Notes: generated from the letters alone by a model not told the origin. Counted from the first letter of the stretch, positions 34,600-44,366 are shown. The stretch: 64,000 nucleotides of DNA from Thalassia testudinum (GCA_037157565.1 JAZHRO010000019.1:60510501-60574500), one strand, 5' to 3'. Made by a program: numbers and translations.

Positions 34600-34894
34600 G
34601 ATAGGGGGAGTTTAAATTAATGCCCTACTTGTCAATCTTTAAGGGGGAGTTTCAAAAATAAGTTAGCTATATTTCCCTTAGAAAGGGGGAGAAAAAGATA
34701 TAGCTATTTTGTTATTACAAAGGGGGAGAACATTATTCTTATTAAAAGAAATTTAACTCAAAAACTAGAAGAGCATGCTTTAAGGGGGAGTTTTGGAAAA
34801 TTAAAATTTGTAATACCTTTTTGATAATGTCAAAAAGGGGGAGAACCTTATGGATTATTATTTATGATTTTGTCATCATCAAAAAAAGGGAGAC
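34600..34894 (+). repeat. Run of polypurine tracts before the copia A 3' LTR
   Basis: AGGGGGAG-type tracts recur about seven times over 290 bp, the last being AAAAAAAGGGAGAC directly before the LTR. Multiple polypurine tracts are a known trait of SIRE/Maximus-type copia elements and prime plus-strand DNA synthesis. Confidence 0.8.
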
Positions 34895-35427
34895 TGTTGG
34901 TGCTAGAGCACCACGATCAATTATTTTGATGATAACAAAACACATATTATTTAACATTTGCTTTTGAGTGTTAGTTTTCAGATAAAATTGCAAATGGAAA
35001 CGTGTTTAGACGAAGTTCGAGCTCGCATTCATGGCGGATCGGAGGAGCTTGATGGAGAAGGAGCTTCGTGAGGAGCGAAAGCGTGAAGAGAAGAATATGA
35101 TATATTCTCTTTTCATGTATTCTTTTGTAATTCTTTTACTTTTTATTCTTTGTGTCGAGATATATATTAAAGAGCCTCAAAGTACCCTCAAAGTAGTCCT
35201 AGGAACACCTGCATAACCCTAGGATACTTAGATTTTCCATAGAGAACTTAGAAAACTAAAATAAGGTTCTGACAGCCTAATCAGACATCTAATCTGAAAA
35301 TCACACATCTGATAGTGACTTTTAAGACGTCTGACTATTGACGCAGACGTCCAATAACTTAGGCAGGACTTTGCAGCTTCTATCTGATGAAATCAGACGT
35401 CCAGACCTTAGTTCAAACGTCTTAGAA
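34895..35427 (+). repeat. Copia A 3' LTR, first part
   Basis: It begins TGTTGGTGCTAGAGCACC and follows the 5' LTR to CGTCTTAGAA, where R1-b interrupts it. It contains several AGACGTC motifs and decayed forms. The small frame at 35031-35216 lies in the LTR and has no family signal. Confidence 0.85.
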
Positions 35428-36230
35428 TGTTAACGAGGCAAGATCATGGTTTTAAAAGATGTTCGTTGCAGTATAAATGAAATCTCCGCGAAAACAAATA
35501 AGAATTTATTACTCAAAAACCTAAGTATCCGAGGTCGAACACATGGAGCAAATTAGTATTTAAAAACTAAGAATCACAACTTTCAATTTTATGAAATGCA
35601 ATGACCAATCCAATCAAAGTTACAAAGTAAAAATGAGGTCAATGTCTAGATAAGCTCAAAAAAATTGACATCTGATGTAAAATCAGACGTCATAAGTTGT
35701 TGCTGCTACAGTGCGAGGCTTACTCTATTCTTCTCCCTCTGATTTCTAACTTTGCCTTCTGATTTTCTCTCTTCTTTCTCTTTCTCTACGGCCACTCTAC
35801 TTCTGCCTTCTTCTTTCTGTTGGTGCTAGAGCACCACGATCATTTGTTTTGATGATAACAAAACACGTGTTATTTAACATTTGCAATTTGAGTCCTACAT
35901 TTCAGGTCAATTGCAAATGTGGACGTGCTTAAATGGAGTTCGAGCTCGCATCCAGGACGGATTGGAGGAGCTTGACGGAAAATAGAGGAGGTTCGCGTGG
36001 AACGACAGATTGAAGATAGAAGACAAGAAGAATAGGATAGATTCTTTTTAATCCTTTCTTATATCTCTTGTCTTTATTTTCTTGCTCTTTTTATTTTCCT
36101 TAGATAATTCATGTTAAAGAGCCTCAAAGTACCCTAACAGTAGTCCTAGGAACACCGGCACAACCCTAAGATACTTAGGTTTTCTGTAGAACACTTAGAA
36201 AACCAATATAGGGTTCAAACATACTTTCCA

Positions 36231-36774
36231 GACGTCTAATTCCCAAATCAGACGTCTGATAAAGTATTTTAAGACGTCTGACTGTTGTTTCAGACGTCTG
36301 ATATCTATTAGGCTGGGCATAGCTAGTTCTGTCTGATGAAATCAGACGTCCATACCTTAGTCCAGACGTCTTAGAAGACGTCTGATGGACTTGCCAGACG
36401 TCCAGATAGTGGACCGTTGGCTGGCTTAGCATACACTCAAGAATATGACCGTTAGAGCCTTATCAGACGTCCATAGGACTGTTCAGACGTCTGATAATTG
36501 ACCGTTTTGCCTCAGCTGACCCAAAATCTCTTCTCAGAAATTTTCTAGCCGTTGCAACGGTTGGAAAATCCATTCCGTAGGAAAAGTTGGTTTCCAAACG
36601 TCCGAGCATAGTGCCATACGTCCTGTTTGTCGTCTGATCAACTTGAACAAAAACCCTGTTTAGATCTGATTCAAGTCAGGAGGAAACCCGCATAGAATCA
36701 GACGTCTGACATTTAAATCAGACGTCTTAAAGTGGCCTTCCAGATGTCTTAAAGTGGCCTTCCAGACGTCTGAT
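36231..36774. repeat. Dense GACGTC palindrome array in the copia B U3
   Basis: I count 13 GACGTC hexamers between 36231 and 36774, mostly as CAGACGTCTG, TTAAGACGTCTG or CAGACGTCC. Spacings are irregular, about 15 to 170 bp. The array ends about 110 bp before the TATA box. GACGTC is the core of plant bZIP C-box type sites, so an enhancer role is possible but not shown. Confidence 0.8.
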
Positions 36775-36884
36775 TACCCTGTCAAATGTAATCATTGTTC
36801 CTGATTTCGGGCTGATTCTCTTGGGCTTTGTTCCCAACGGCTATAGAACCTTTCCTAAGCCTTCCAAAGCCTTCCTAAGGCCTC

Positions 36885-36892
36885 TATAAATA
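36885..36892 (+). promoter_or_regulatory. Copia B LTR TATA box
   Basis: TATAAATA sits in CCTCTATAAATAGAGG, a near-palindrome. It lies downstream of the GACGTC array and upstream of CACACACTTGGATACAC, a plausible start region. Confidence 0.7.
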
Positions 36893-37543
36893 GAGGGGAG
36901 CCTTTGCAACACAAACACACACTTGGATACACTTAGCTACACACTTTCACACTCTTCTGTGTCCAGAAAAGATCTTGCTCTCTAAGCTCAAGTTCTACAT
37001 CTTGAGAGCATCAAGCTTCGCGCACCCGCTCTCCCGCCGTTGTCTACGAGAGCGACATTGCGTCGTTGCGTGGCTCACGCACCCGCGTCATCGTTGACGC
37101 ACTCCTTTCAAAGGGAAGCATCCTATTTCCTATAGAAGCTAGCTTTATAATTACTTTGTTGGCTCTATAGAACCTGTTGTTTTATTTTATCTTTGTCTTT
37201 TGGTTGGGTATTCGCTTTGCGAATTCCCGTTTCCTTCGTGGGACAAAATCCTTCTCGTGGAGAGAAGGGGTTGAGGAACGCTACCCTCGTACTTGTAGCG
37301 TGGTTGTACTGAGGTTGAATCACCCTCGTTTTAAAGTGATTCGTTTAATGGATTTGATCAACTAGGTTGATCGGAAAATCCTAACTCGAGAGGGTTAGGT
37401 GGTGGTTTTCACCCGGTTTGGGTTTCCACCTAAAAAACCATTTGTGTATTTTGTGTGATTGGTTTTCTTTGGTGAGATTACTTTATATTTTATTTCCGCA
37501 TTTTATTACGTCACCCCTCCTGGTAGGGCCCCAAACCTACAAT

Positions 37544-37555
37544 TGGTATCAAAGC
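37544..37555 (+). promoter_or_regulatory. Copia B primer binding site (initiator Met tRNA type)
   Basis: TGGTATCAAAGC lies 2 bp after the LTR end ACA, one base from the consensus. Confidence 0.8.
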
Positions 37556-37595
37556 AGGTCTTGCTGTTTCGGCGTAACAACTAGGCAAGAAGATC

Positions 37596-38762
37596 ATGGA
37601 GGGAAGCTGTTCCACAAGCAGGATTTCCGAGGGGCAGTCCACAACCCGTCCGCCGTTCTTCGACGGGAGCAACTACCCCTACTGGAAGTTGCGGATGAAG
37701 ACGTGGCTTCAAGCCATCGATTTCACAGTCTGGGCTAGGTGCGAGACCCCCTTCGACATCCCAGAGAAACCCGCCGGAGGATACTCGCAGCAGCAGATCC
37801 GGGAGCTCTCTCTCAACGCGAAAATAATGAACGCGTTGTATTGCGCGCTCAGCTCGGAGGAGTTCAACAGAATCTCGCAATGCGCCACCGCATACGAGAT
37901 CTGGCACACACTTGAGGTAACTCACGAAGGTACCTCTAAGGTAAAAACTTCTAAACTCAATTTACTTTCACAAGAATTTGAGGCGTTTTCTATGAAATCT
38001 AACGAAACTTTAAGTGAGATGAACACTAGGTTTACTCTCATAGTAAACAATTTAAAAGCTTTAGGGAAGACCTTCATCAAGGGGGAGCTTCAAGGGAAGC
38101 TTCTTCGTTCCCTTGGACCGGAGTGGGAACAGAAAGTCACCGCCATAGAGGAGGCGAACGAAGTAGAGGAGCTCAACATGGAAGACCTCCTAGGCAATCT
38201 AATGGCCTACGAGACAAAGTTGAAGCAGAAGAAGAAGGATACACCGGAGCCCAAATTGAAGAAGACTCTTGCCTTCAGAGCTGCGTCGGATAGCGAGGTA
38301 AGTTCCGACGATGAAGACTTTAGAATTTTACTTAAAAATTTTTCCAAGTTTTGTAGGGAATTAAAGAAAGAGAAAAAGGAGAAGAAGGAAAGCCCGAGAC
38401 GTTGCTACCATTGCAACGAGAAAGGGCACCTACGACCAGAATGCCCTCTTCTCAAAAAGGAGAAGAAAAAGGAAAAGGAAAAGAATTCTAAGAAGAAGGC
38501 GTTCCAAGCCACTTGGGACGATTCCAGCTCGGAGGAAGAAGAAGAAGAAAAGGAAGAAACCGCTTGCTTTGGTTTCATGGCCAGAGGAAGCAACAGCGAC
38601 AGCGAAAGCGGAAGCGACGACAGCGACAACGAGGTAAATTTCGATTTACAAGAAGCTTTTAATGAACTATTTGAGATTAGTAAATCACTTAAAATAGAAA
38701 AAAAAAGTATTAAAAAGAACCTTAGTTTTCTTAAAAATGAAAATGATAGGTTAAAAAAATAA
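37596..38762 (+). CDS. Copia B gag (UBN2-type), open but 3' truncated
   Basis: This 388-residue frame opens MEGSCSTSRISEGQ and PPFFDGSNYPYWKLRMKTW at the N terminus. IWHTLEVTHEGTSKVK and LGKTFIKGELQGKLLRSLGP form the UBN2-type gag domain (about residues 25-210). A zinc knuckle CYHCNEKGHLRPEC (CX2CX4HX4C, about residues 270-285) is followed by an acidic SSEEEEEE stretch. The start aligns with copia A gag. The TAA at 38760 lies where copia A continues for about 200 more codons, so the C terminus is lost. There are no internal stops. It could still give a gag-like protein, but no pol or 3' LTR follows. Expression is unknown. Confidence 0.8.
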   Translation: MEGSCSTSRISEGQSTTRPPFFDGSNYPYWKLRMKTWLQAIDFTVWARCETPFDIPEKPAGGYSQQQIRELSLNAKIMNALYCALSSEEFNRISQCATAYEIWHTLEVTHEGTSKVKTSKLNLLSQEFEAFSMKSNETLSEMNTRFTLIVNNLKALGKTFIKGELQGKLLRSLGPEWEQKVTAIEEANEVEELNMEDLLGNLMAYETKLKQKKKDTPEPKLKKTLAFRAASDSEVSSDDEDFRILLKNFSKFCRELKKEKKEKKESPRRCYHCNEKGHLRPECPLLKKEKKKEKEKNSKKKAFQATWDDSSSEEEEEEKEETACFGFMARGSNSDSESGSDDSDNEVNFDLQEAFNELFEISKSLKIEKKSIKKNLSFLKNENDRLKK

Positions 38763-39920
38763 CTTAAGGACATAGAAGCTAATCCTAGAATTGATAACCT
38801 ATTATTAGAAAGAGCGAGACGAAGATAACTCTGCCACTGGTATGGTGGTAGAGAGACGAGAGGAGGGGGGAGGGATCATCGGAGCTTGTGATCGGTTGGC
38901 CGGAGATGAGGAAGGAAGAAATTAAGGGGGTATCTGCAGCCAAATCAAGATTAAAAGATGCGCCAAGGATCGAGGGTCCTTTTATAACTGCTAGCCAAGA
39001 CCTTTGTGCCTGGAAGGCAAGCCTCCAAGCGTAAAGATCTCACCGGAGATGGAAGGTGCACAAGACACTCAAATCTCTCGAGCGTTCGCACGAGAGATTT
39101 GGTGTACATCCGATCTGGAGATCCTGTTCAAACGATGGAGAAATCCTCAGAGAATCTCCTTTCCAAATCTAGGAGGAGATCTCTGAGGATTTGAGGAGAT
39201 ATCCTCCTCAAATCCTCACCGGAGTGGGATTCCTCCACTGTAATGGAGAAGGGACCTGAATGTAAGGGTGGCGAGGAAGTTAGGGGGGTATGTGCAAGGA
39301 TTTTCAAAAGATAGGGGTCAGAATGTAATTGGGTGGACTAGTTTGTAAAGTAGGTCAAGGTGACCTTCCCTTAGGTCCAAATTTTAGTACAAACCTAACT
39401 TGGACCTAAAGAATCCAATGGGGAAGTTGGATTTTAGGTTTGACCACGTTTGACTGGACATTTAGCACAAAAACCCAACTTAGGTTAAATACTAAGCTAA
39501 GACCCCTATCTAGGTCAAAAAAGGTTCCAAAGGTCAAATTGGAGGTTCTAAACCCTAGGGGATAATTTTTCATGAATTTTAGAGGGTTTACTTGATTTTT
39601 ATCCTGAGCGGAACCTTGTGAAATTAAGTGGGTTTATTTTAGGGTTACAAAATGTCATTTAATTCTTAAATCTCACAATAACCCTTGTTTGACTAAACCA
39701 TCCCACTTTTCCTCTTATTTAGTCCAATTGACCTGTATTTAGCCCCTAAGAAATCTCGTCGATGTACTGTAATGGTAAAATTACACTTTTACCCTTTAGT
39801 TCATGTTTCCTTCCCAGAACAATAATCCCTTGAATTAGGCCTTCCTTTAAGTTATGTAAGAGCTTTTGTTCACTTTCTCAAGTCGAAATGAGCTAGCTAG
39901 AGCTCATGATAAGGTTCTCA

Positions 39921-41079
39921 TCAAAGACGTCTGATGTTTGTGCCAAACATCCAATTAGTGAAACATTGGCTACCAAGTAAACATTGAGGAATATGACCGT
40001 TAGGCTTATATCAGACGTCCGTAGAAGACCCCAGACGTCTGATATGTGACTATTTAACCTCGACTAACCCAAAATCTCCTTTGTCAGATTTCCTAGATGT
40101 TAACCTATCTTGGGAATCCATTTCTGCAGTACAATAGGTTTTTAGACGTCCAGACCTAGGGTCAGACGTCCTGTATGTCATCTGATGGCCATGCACTAAA
40201 ACTCTATTTAGGTCTAAACCAAGTTAGGAAGGAAAACCGCCTAGAATCAGACGTATGACTTAGTTCCCAGACGTCTTAAACAGGTTTTCCAAACATCTGA
40301 TACCTGGACCAGACGTCTGATGACCCTACCAGAATCATGATTAATTCTGATTATGGCCTGTTTTGCCTTGGGTTCAACCCCAACGGCTATGGAAGCTTTC
40401 TAAGGGCTTCCAAACCCTCCCTAGGCCCTCTATAAATAGAGGAGGACCCTTGCCTTGCAAATATACACCAAGACACACCTTGAATACCATTTCCACATCT
40501 CTTATGTCAAAAAGAAGTAGATGATCATCTAGAAGAAGTTCTAGCTCTCCAAGCTTTTGAGTTTGAATCCAGTAGCACACCCGCTCTCCCTCCGCGATTA
40601 CGAGAGTGATGAGGTGCCCCCACATGGTTCACGCACCCGCGTCATCACGCCGATGCACTGCCTTCATCAAAGGGAAGTTTCTTTACCTATAGTAGTTAGG
40701 TTAATCTTTATTGGCTCTACAGGTTGTGTTGTAATTTTTCTTTGTAATTGTGTTGGGTATTCGCGTTGCGAATTCCTGTCTCCTTCGCGAAACAAGATCT
40801 TTCTCGTAAAGAGAAGGGGTTTTGAGGTACACTACCCTCATTCAAAGTAGTGTGGTTGTAAGAGATTAAGTCACCCTAGTTGAAGTGACTTGTTTAGTGG
40901 ATTTGATCGACTAGGTCGATCGGAAAATCCTAACTCGAGAGGGTTAGGTGGTGATTTTAACCTGGTTTGGGTTTTCACCTAAAAATTCTTGTGCCATTTT
41001 GTGTGATTGCTCTTTTTGATATTGTCTATTTTAATTCAACATTTTATATTACGTCACGCATATCTCACCTCCTCCCATA
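39921..41079 (+). repeat. Copia A 3' LTR, second part
   Basis: It resumes at AAGACGTCTGATG and follows the 5' LTR to CCTCCTCCCATA, after which CACTA TNP2 sequence returns. It contains a TATAAATA at 40431-40438. Near 40205 it preserves the uninterrupted version of the site into which E2 jumped in the other LTR. Confidence 0.85.
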
Positions 41080-41080
41080 G

Positions 41081-41442
41081 GAAATTACATGTTGCTCTCA
41101 TATCATGTAACATGTCATCCACTTCATCTCCTTGATTATCATCACTTCCTTCAAAGGCTTCAATTCTCTCATTTCTAACTTCCCTCATTTGCTCATCATG
41201 AGCTGTCCAATTTACGTAATGTTGCCACCAACCATTACATATCACATGCTCCAAAACTATGTCCCGATCATAAAAAAAACCCCATTCAAACAGTATCAAC
41301 ATGGGCATAAAATTAGCTAAAGGAATTCACCTCGTCTAAATATCTTCCTATGATCATGAAATGCCCACTCTAGAAATGAAATCACTCCACTCTTGTATCC
41401 GTGGTAATTCGAATTCCTCATACTGATCCATGACTTATCTAT
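41081..41442 (-). pseudogene. CACTA TNP2-like transposase, N-terminal part
   Basis: On the minus strand the reading begins at 41442 with IDKSWISMRNSNYHGYK, then FLEWAFHDH, matching the transposase-associated domain at the N terminus of plant TNP2 proteins. The expected start ATG is ATA here (41440-41442). A zinc-type CPC..YC motif follows near 41290. A frameshift in a poly-T run then leads to LEHVICNGWWQHYVNW and an acidic GDEVDDMLHDM segment. The frame stops at copia A and resumes at 21155. Loss of the start codon, the frameshift and the insertion all show a dead gene. Confidence 0.8.
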
Positions 41443-41583
41443 GATAATTAACCAAAATATAAAAGACAATCACTCATAAGGTGGACTCAAATAAGGTAAA
41501 AATGTGTATCTTAAGATCACTCATATGTTAGACTCGAATAAGGAAGAAATGTGTATTTTAAGAAGATTTTTACTTTATAGCCC

Positions 41584-41850
41584 ATCCTTGAAGATTTGAT
41601 CACAACATTACTTCTTACATGCAACCAGTATTTGGAGAAATTTTAGCAGCATTTTCCCACGCTTCTCCAGTATACCCCCCAAGACTAACCTTAACTACAT
41701 CCCCAATAGCCCCCACTAAAGGGCGCTTCGGGAACGGAGCTAAGATTAGTTGATATACTGGAGATGAGTGAAAAAATGCGATCGAAATTTCTCCAAACAT
41801 TAGTTACATACAAAAAGTAATCCTAAGTTGTGATCAAATCTTTAAGGACC
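41584..41850. repeat. Long imperfect foldback (hairpin)
   Basis: The left arm, from about 41584 (TCCTTGAAGATTTGATCACA, then TTTGGAGAAATTTT, then CTTCTCCAGTATA), is matched in reverse complement by the right arm ending near 41850 (TATACTGGAGA, then AAATTTCTCCAAA, then TGTGATCAAATC). The arms are about 100 bp, the central loop is GC-richer, and I judge pairing at about 75-85% by eye. It could be a MITE or a small-RNA hairpin. It lies in the 5' region of the CACTA element. Confidence 0.7.
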
Positions 41851-43105
41851 CCCCTTTGTTCAAAACTTCTCTGAGTAAAGGACGACGACAGTTATGGCAT
41901 GTTATAAAGATAATGCATCATGCATGTATGTAAGGTATATACACACTCTACATTGTCCATATAACATAATCATAAGTCTTGATAGCCTAATATTTTGACA
42001 CAATTATATCTCTCCCACAACCTATTACTTAGGGGTTAGAATTCCTATTATTTGCCATCAAGTGTATCTAAATTTGTGCAAGTGTGTGTATCTACAGAGT
42101 TGTAATAAAAATTTCATAATCAAACATAAATATCAAATAATTCAAATAATTTGGGAACACAATATAAACATACAGTTCAGTTCAGTTATTAAAAACACAT
42201 GACTAGCGTCGTTTCAACATGTAGCTACTTATGACAGTCAATCTCATCATGAAGTAGCTGCTACTATCCAAACATAAATCATACCATCTCATTCTAATTT
42301 AAAGTTCCAATTCTTCATCCAAAACACATTTACAATCATGAATGTTAAACCTTAAAACACTCAATTGTAACCTGAAACCATAAAATTGAAACCTAAACCC
42401 AAACCTTAACCCTCTAAACATAAACCTAAATCAATGTTTAAGCAAAAATAGGGACACAAGAATGTGTGCTCTAACCAGTTCCCATCTAAGTGAAGTAGGG
42501 TTAACCCACTCACCAACAAAAGACTAACGAAATGACATTTATGGTTAGCCTCCCCATCTTTCCCTGTCCAATCTTTCCTGTTAAACGGAGGCTCTTATTT
42601 CTACAACGGTAATGACCCCCTTCTCCTCCCTTCCCCATCTCGACTCACCTAACATCCTCATTTAAAGCATCCCACCGCAAAACCCTAAACTCCCTGTTTC
42701 TACTCAAACTTTGTTAGTTGGTTGAATTCCTTTCGAACATAACCTAAATCAAACCTGACCATAAAACCTAGACTCTAACTTTAAACCAAAACCTAAAACT
42801 TGAACCCTAACTTTAAACCAAAACCTAAAACTTAAACCCTAACTCTAAACCAAATACCAAAACCTATGTCCTAACTCTTAAACCCTAAACACATCTCACA
42901 TCTTACTACTATAAATAAATCAAATTAAACATGTGGACATATCTCACATGTCACATTACATTCACATTTAATTCAAACAAGAAATTTAACATCAAATTCA
43001 ATTAACATGCAATAATTTAAATCAAATTTCACATCAAATTAAACAACTATGAAATATTTTCATTATCAACAAAAATAATAAAAATGATCAAATAAAATTT
43101 TACAA
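41851..43105. other. AT-rich CACTA 5' region with AACCCTAA-type repeats
   Basis: There is no coding sequence. At about 42771-42870 a 32-33 bp unit of the form CTAACTTTAAACCAAAACC recurs about three times, and looser AACCTAAAACC or AAACCCTAA words extend from 42340 to 42890. They resemble decayed telomere-like words but are not a telomere array. Confidence 0.55.
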
Positions 43106-43109
43106 AAAA

Positions 43110-43850
43110 TTAAAGAAGGGGTGTAGGAGGAGGGGGCAAGGGGGCTAGCCATGGTAAGGGGGAGGAGGGGGATGTGGCAGTGAGGGGAAGGTGGAGGAGG
43201 GCTGGGGGAAGGGGGAGGAGGAAGACGAGTGGAGGCAGGGGGATGGTAGAGGATACTGGTGGTGGTGGTGGAGGTTGCAATGTGGTGGTGGTGGTGTTGG
43301 TGGCGGGTGGTGGTAGTGGCCGTAGGGAGGGAGGTGGTGGCGGTGGGTGGTCCTGGAGCGACGGGTGGTGGGCGAGGGGAAGGGGAAGGGCAAGGCCGGC
43401 AACGAGGGGGAAGGGAAGGAGGAGGCAGGCTGCAAGGAGGAAGGAGGATATATAAGGGTGGTGGCGGAAGGATGGTGGTGGCGGCAAGTGGTGGTGGTGT
43501 TGGTGGTGGCTGCAGAGGCAGAAGGTGGTGGCCGCGGGTGGTGGTGGTGCGGGTGGCGATTGGTGGTGGTGGTGCTGGTGGTGCGTGAGGGGGAGGGGAA
43601 GGGGAAGGCCGACGACGAGGGGGAAGGGAAGGAGGAGGCGGGCGACAGGGAGGGAGGAGGAAGAGGAGGACGGGTACCCCTTGAGGTCGCAAAAGAGGAG
43701 CCGAGGCGAAGGAGGCACCGCAGCGGCGGTCGTGGAGGTGGAGCAGATGCGGAGGAGCCGAGGGGAGGAGATCGCGCGGCTGCTATGAGGAGCGTTTGGG
43801 ACGAAGGTGGAGGGAGTCGAGTGTGGGGTAGGGATTTTACTCGACATTCT
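43110..43850. repeat. G-rich low-complexity block with a 213-bp duplication
   Basis: The plus strand is dominated by GGT, GGA and GGGGAAGG runs and is much more GC-rich than its surroundings. The passage AAGGCC..C.ACGAGGGGGAAGG occurs at 43392 and again at 43605, a 213-bp offset, with similar sequence before each copy. Frames on both strands (Gly/Val-rich, or Pro/His/Ser-rich on the minus strand) are low-complexity. It sits just inside the right subterminal repeats, about where a CACTA 5' leader would be. Confidence 0.7.
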
Positions 43851-44363
43851 TGACCATTCCTAGTAAACGGTCGAAGATAAGATTATTATCGACCGTTAAT
43901 AATGGTCGAAAGTAAAGCTTTTCTCAACTGTTACAAATACACGATCGACAATAGACTTTGAAAATTTGGCAACCCATGCCAGCTGGTTATAAAACATTAT
44001 GATCGACCGTTAATATAGAAACCGTCGACAATATTATTATTCTCGACCATTATTAACAGTCGACAATGGTATCAACCAGACGTCTTAACATTACTTCACT
44101 TGCTCGACCCTTATATATTTGAAGATCGAGGATGTTATTTATCCTCGACCACTTACACAAAAACGATCGATGAAAATTTTATTTTCAACCGTTTATAACG
44201 ATTGAAAATGATCTTAACCTCCTCGACTGTTTTGTACGTAGTAAAGTTAATGATCGAACTTTTTGTAACCATTTCTCTCGTAACGGTAGAGAATATATTT
44301 ATTACTGACTGTTACTTGAACGGCCTAAAATTTCCATTACGAACAATACTTTTTCTACTAATG
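43850..44363. repeat. CACTA subterminal repeat array and right terminus
   Basis: CGACCGTTAATAA, AACGGTCGA, TCGACCATTATT and related units repeat in both orientations, as at 6655-7215. The array ends in a degenerate inverted repeat at 44353-44363 followed by TTA. One AGACGTC word occurs at about 44079. Confidence 0.75.
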
Positions 44364-44366
44364 TTA
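44364..44366. repeat. CACTA target site duplication, right
   Basis: TTA directly follows the right CACTA end and matches 6639-6641. Confidence 0.6.

Larger units (their letters stand above)
35818..37541 (+). repeat. Copia B 5' LTR
   Basis: The LTR runs from TGTTGGTGCTAG to AAACCTACA and is 1724 bp, close to the summed 1686 bp of the copia A 5' LTR. A GACGTC array lies at 36231-36774, a TATA box at 36885, and a 'tcgtggagagaagggg' leader near 37255. Confidence 0.88.
35818..38811 (+). mobile_element. Ty1/copia retrotransposon copia B (SIRE-type), 3' truncated
   Basis: A full 5' LTR (35818-37541), a primer binding site and gag are present. Sequence similarity to copia A stops inside gag at about 38811, where R1 sequence resumes with GAGCGAGACG. 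The gag tail, polypurine region and 3' LTR are therefore missing. It sits inside R1-b and is the innermost insertion of that chain. Its gag frame is open, unlike that of copia A, which fits a younger age. Confidence 0.85.
35428..39920 (-). mobile_element. Dispersed repeat R1, copy b, split by copia B
   Basis: The left piece (35428-35817) begins TGTTAACGAGGC and contains CCGAGGTCGAACACA near 35540, like the minus strand of R1-d near 60490. The right piece (about 38812-39920) ends GGTTCTCATCA, matching the minus strand of the R1-d start. TG...CA ends and the lack of coding capacity suggest a large solo LTR of an unidentified LTR element. The two pieces flank copia B and interrupt the copia A 3' LTR between CTTAGAA and AAGACGTC. 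The target duplication is not clean. The right piece is AT-rich with 'ggtccaaattttagt...' passages, and I see no gene in it. Confidence 0.6.
21156..41079 (+). mobile_element. Ty1/copia retrotransposon copia A (SIRE-type, gag only), with nested elements
   Basis: The 5' LTR is 21156-21975 plus 31914-32779, split by gypsy E2. The internal region is 32780-34894. The 3' LTR is 34895-35427 plus 39921-41079, split by R1-b. LTR starts share TGTTGGTGCTAGAGCAC and ends share CCTCCTCCCATA. The internal region is only about 2.1 kb, with gag and a run of polypurine tracts. There is no protease, integrase, RT or RNase H, so the element depends on other copies. The gag type and repeated polypurine tracts suggest the SIRE/Maximus lineage. 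It splits the CACTA TNP2 gene between residues that are collinear in the family. I could not find a convincing 5-bp duplication. Confidence 0.85.
6642..44363 (-). mobile_element. CACTA (En/Spm) transposon with nested insertions
   Basis: The left terminus begins CACTACAAGAA, the canonical plant CACTA end. The right terminus, read inward on the minus strand, begins CATTAGTAGAA, which matches at 8 of 11 positions. Both ends are flanked by TTA. Subterminal arrays of CGACCGTT/AACGGTCG-type repeats lie just inside each end (6660-7215 and 43850-44340). Between them are remnants of both genes expected of a CACTA element, on the minus strand: a TNP2-like transposase (41442 to 20214) and a TNPA-like protein (about 18600 to 7507). 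The 37.7-kb span is mostly later insertions (E1 9.7 kb, copia A with its contents 19.9 kb), leaving roughly 8 kb of original element. It is not autonomous now: TNP2 lacks its core and both genes are split. Confidence 0.85.

Noticed and set aside
36231..36774. Regular short repeats as a CRISPR array
   Set aside because: Spacing is irregular, repeats are only 6-14 bp and palindromic, and the context is a plant LTR.
42340..42890. Interstitial telomere repeats
   Set aside because: AACCCTAA-like words are loose and irregular, with a 32-33 bp unit rather than a 7-bp array.
43066..43853. Long Pro/His/Ser-rich and Gly-rich frames on both strands
   Set aside because: They mirror the G-rich low-complexity DNA, overlap in several frames and show no domain.
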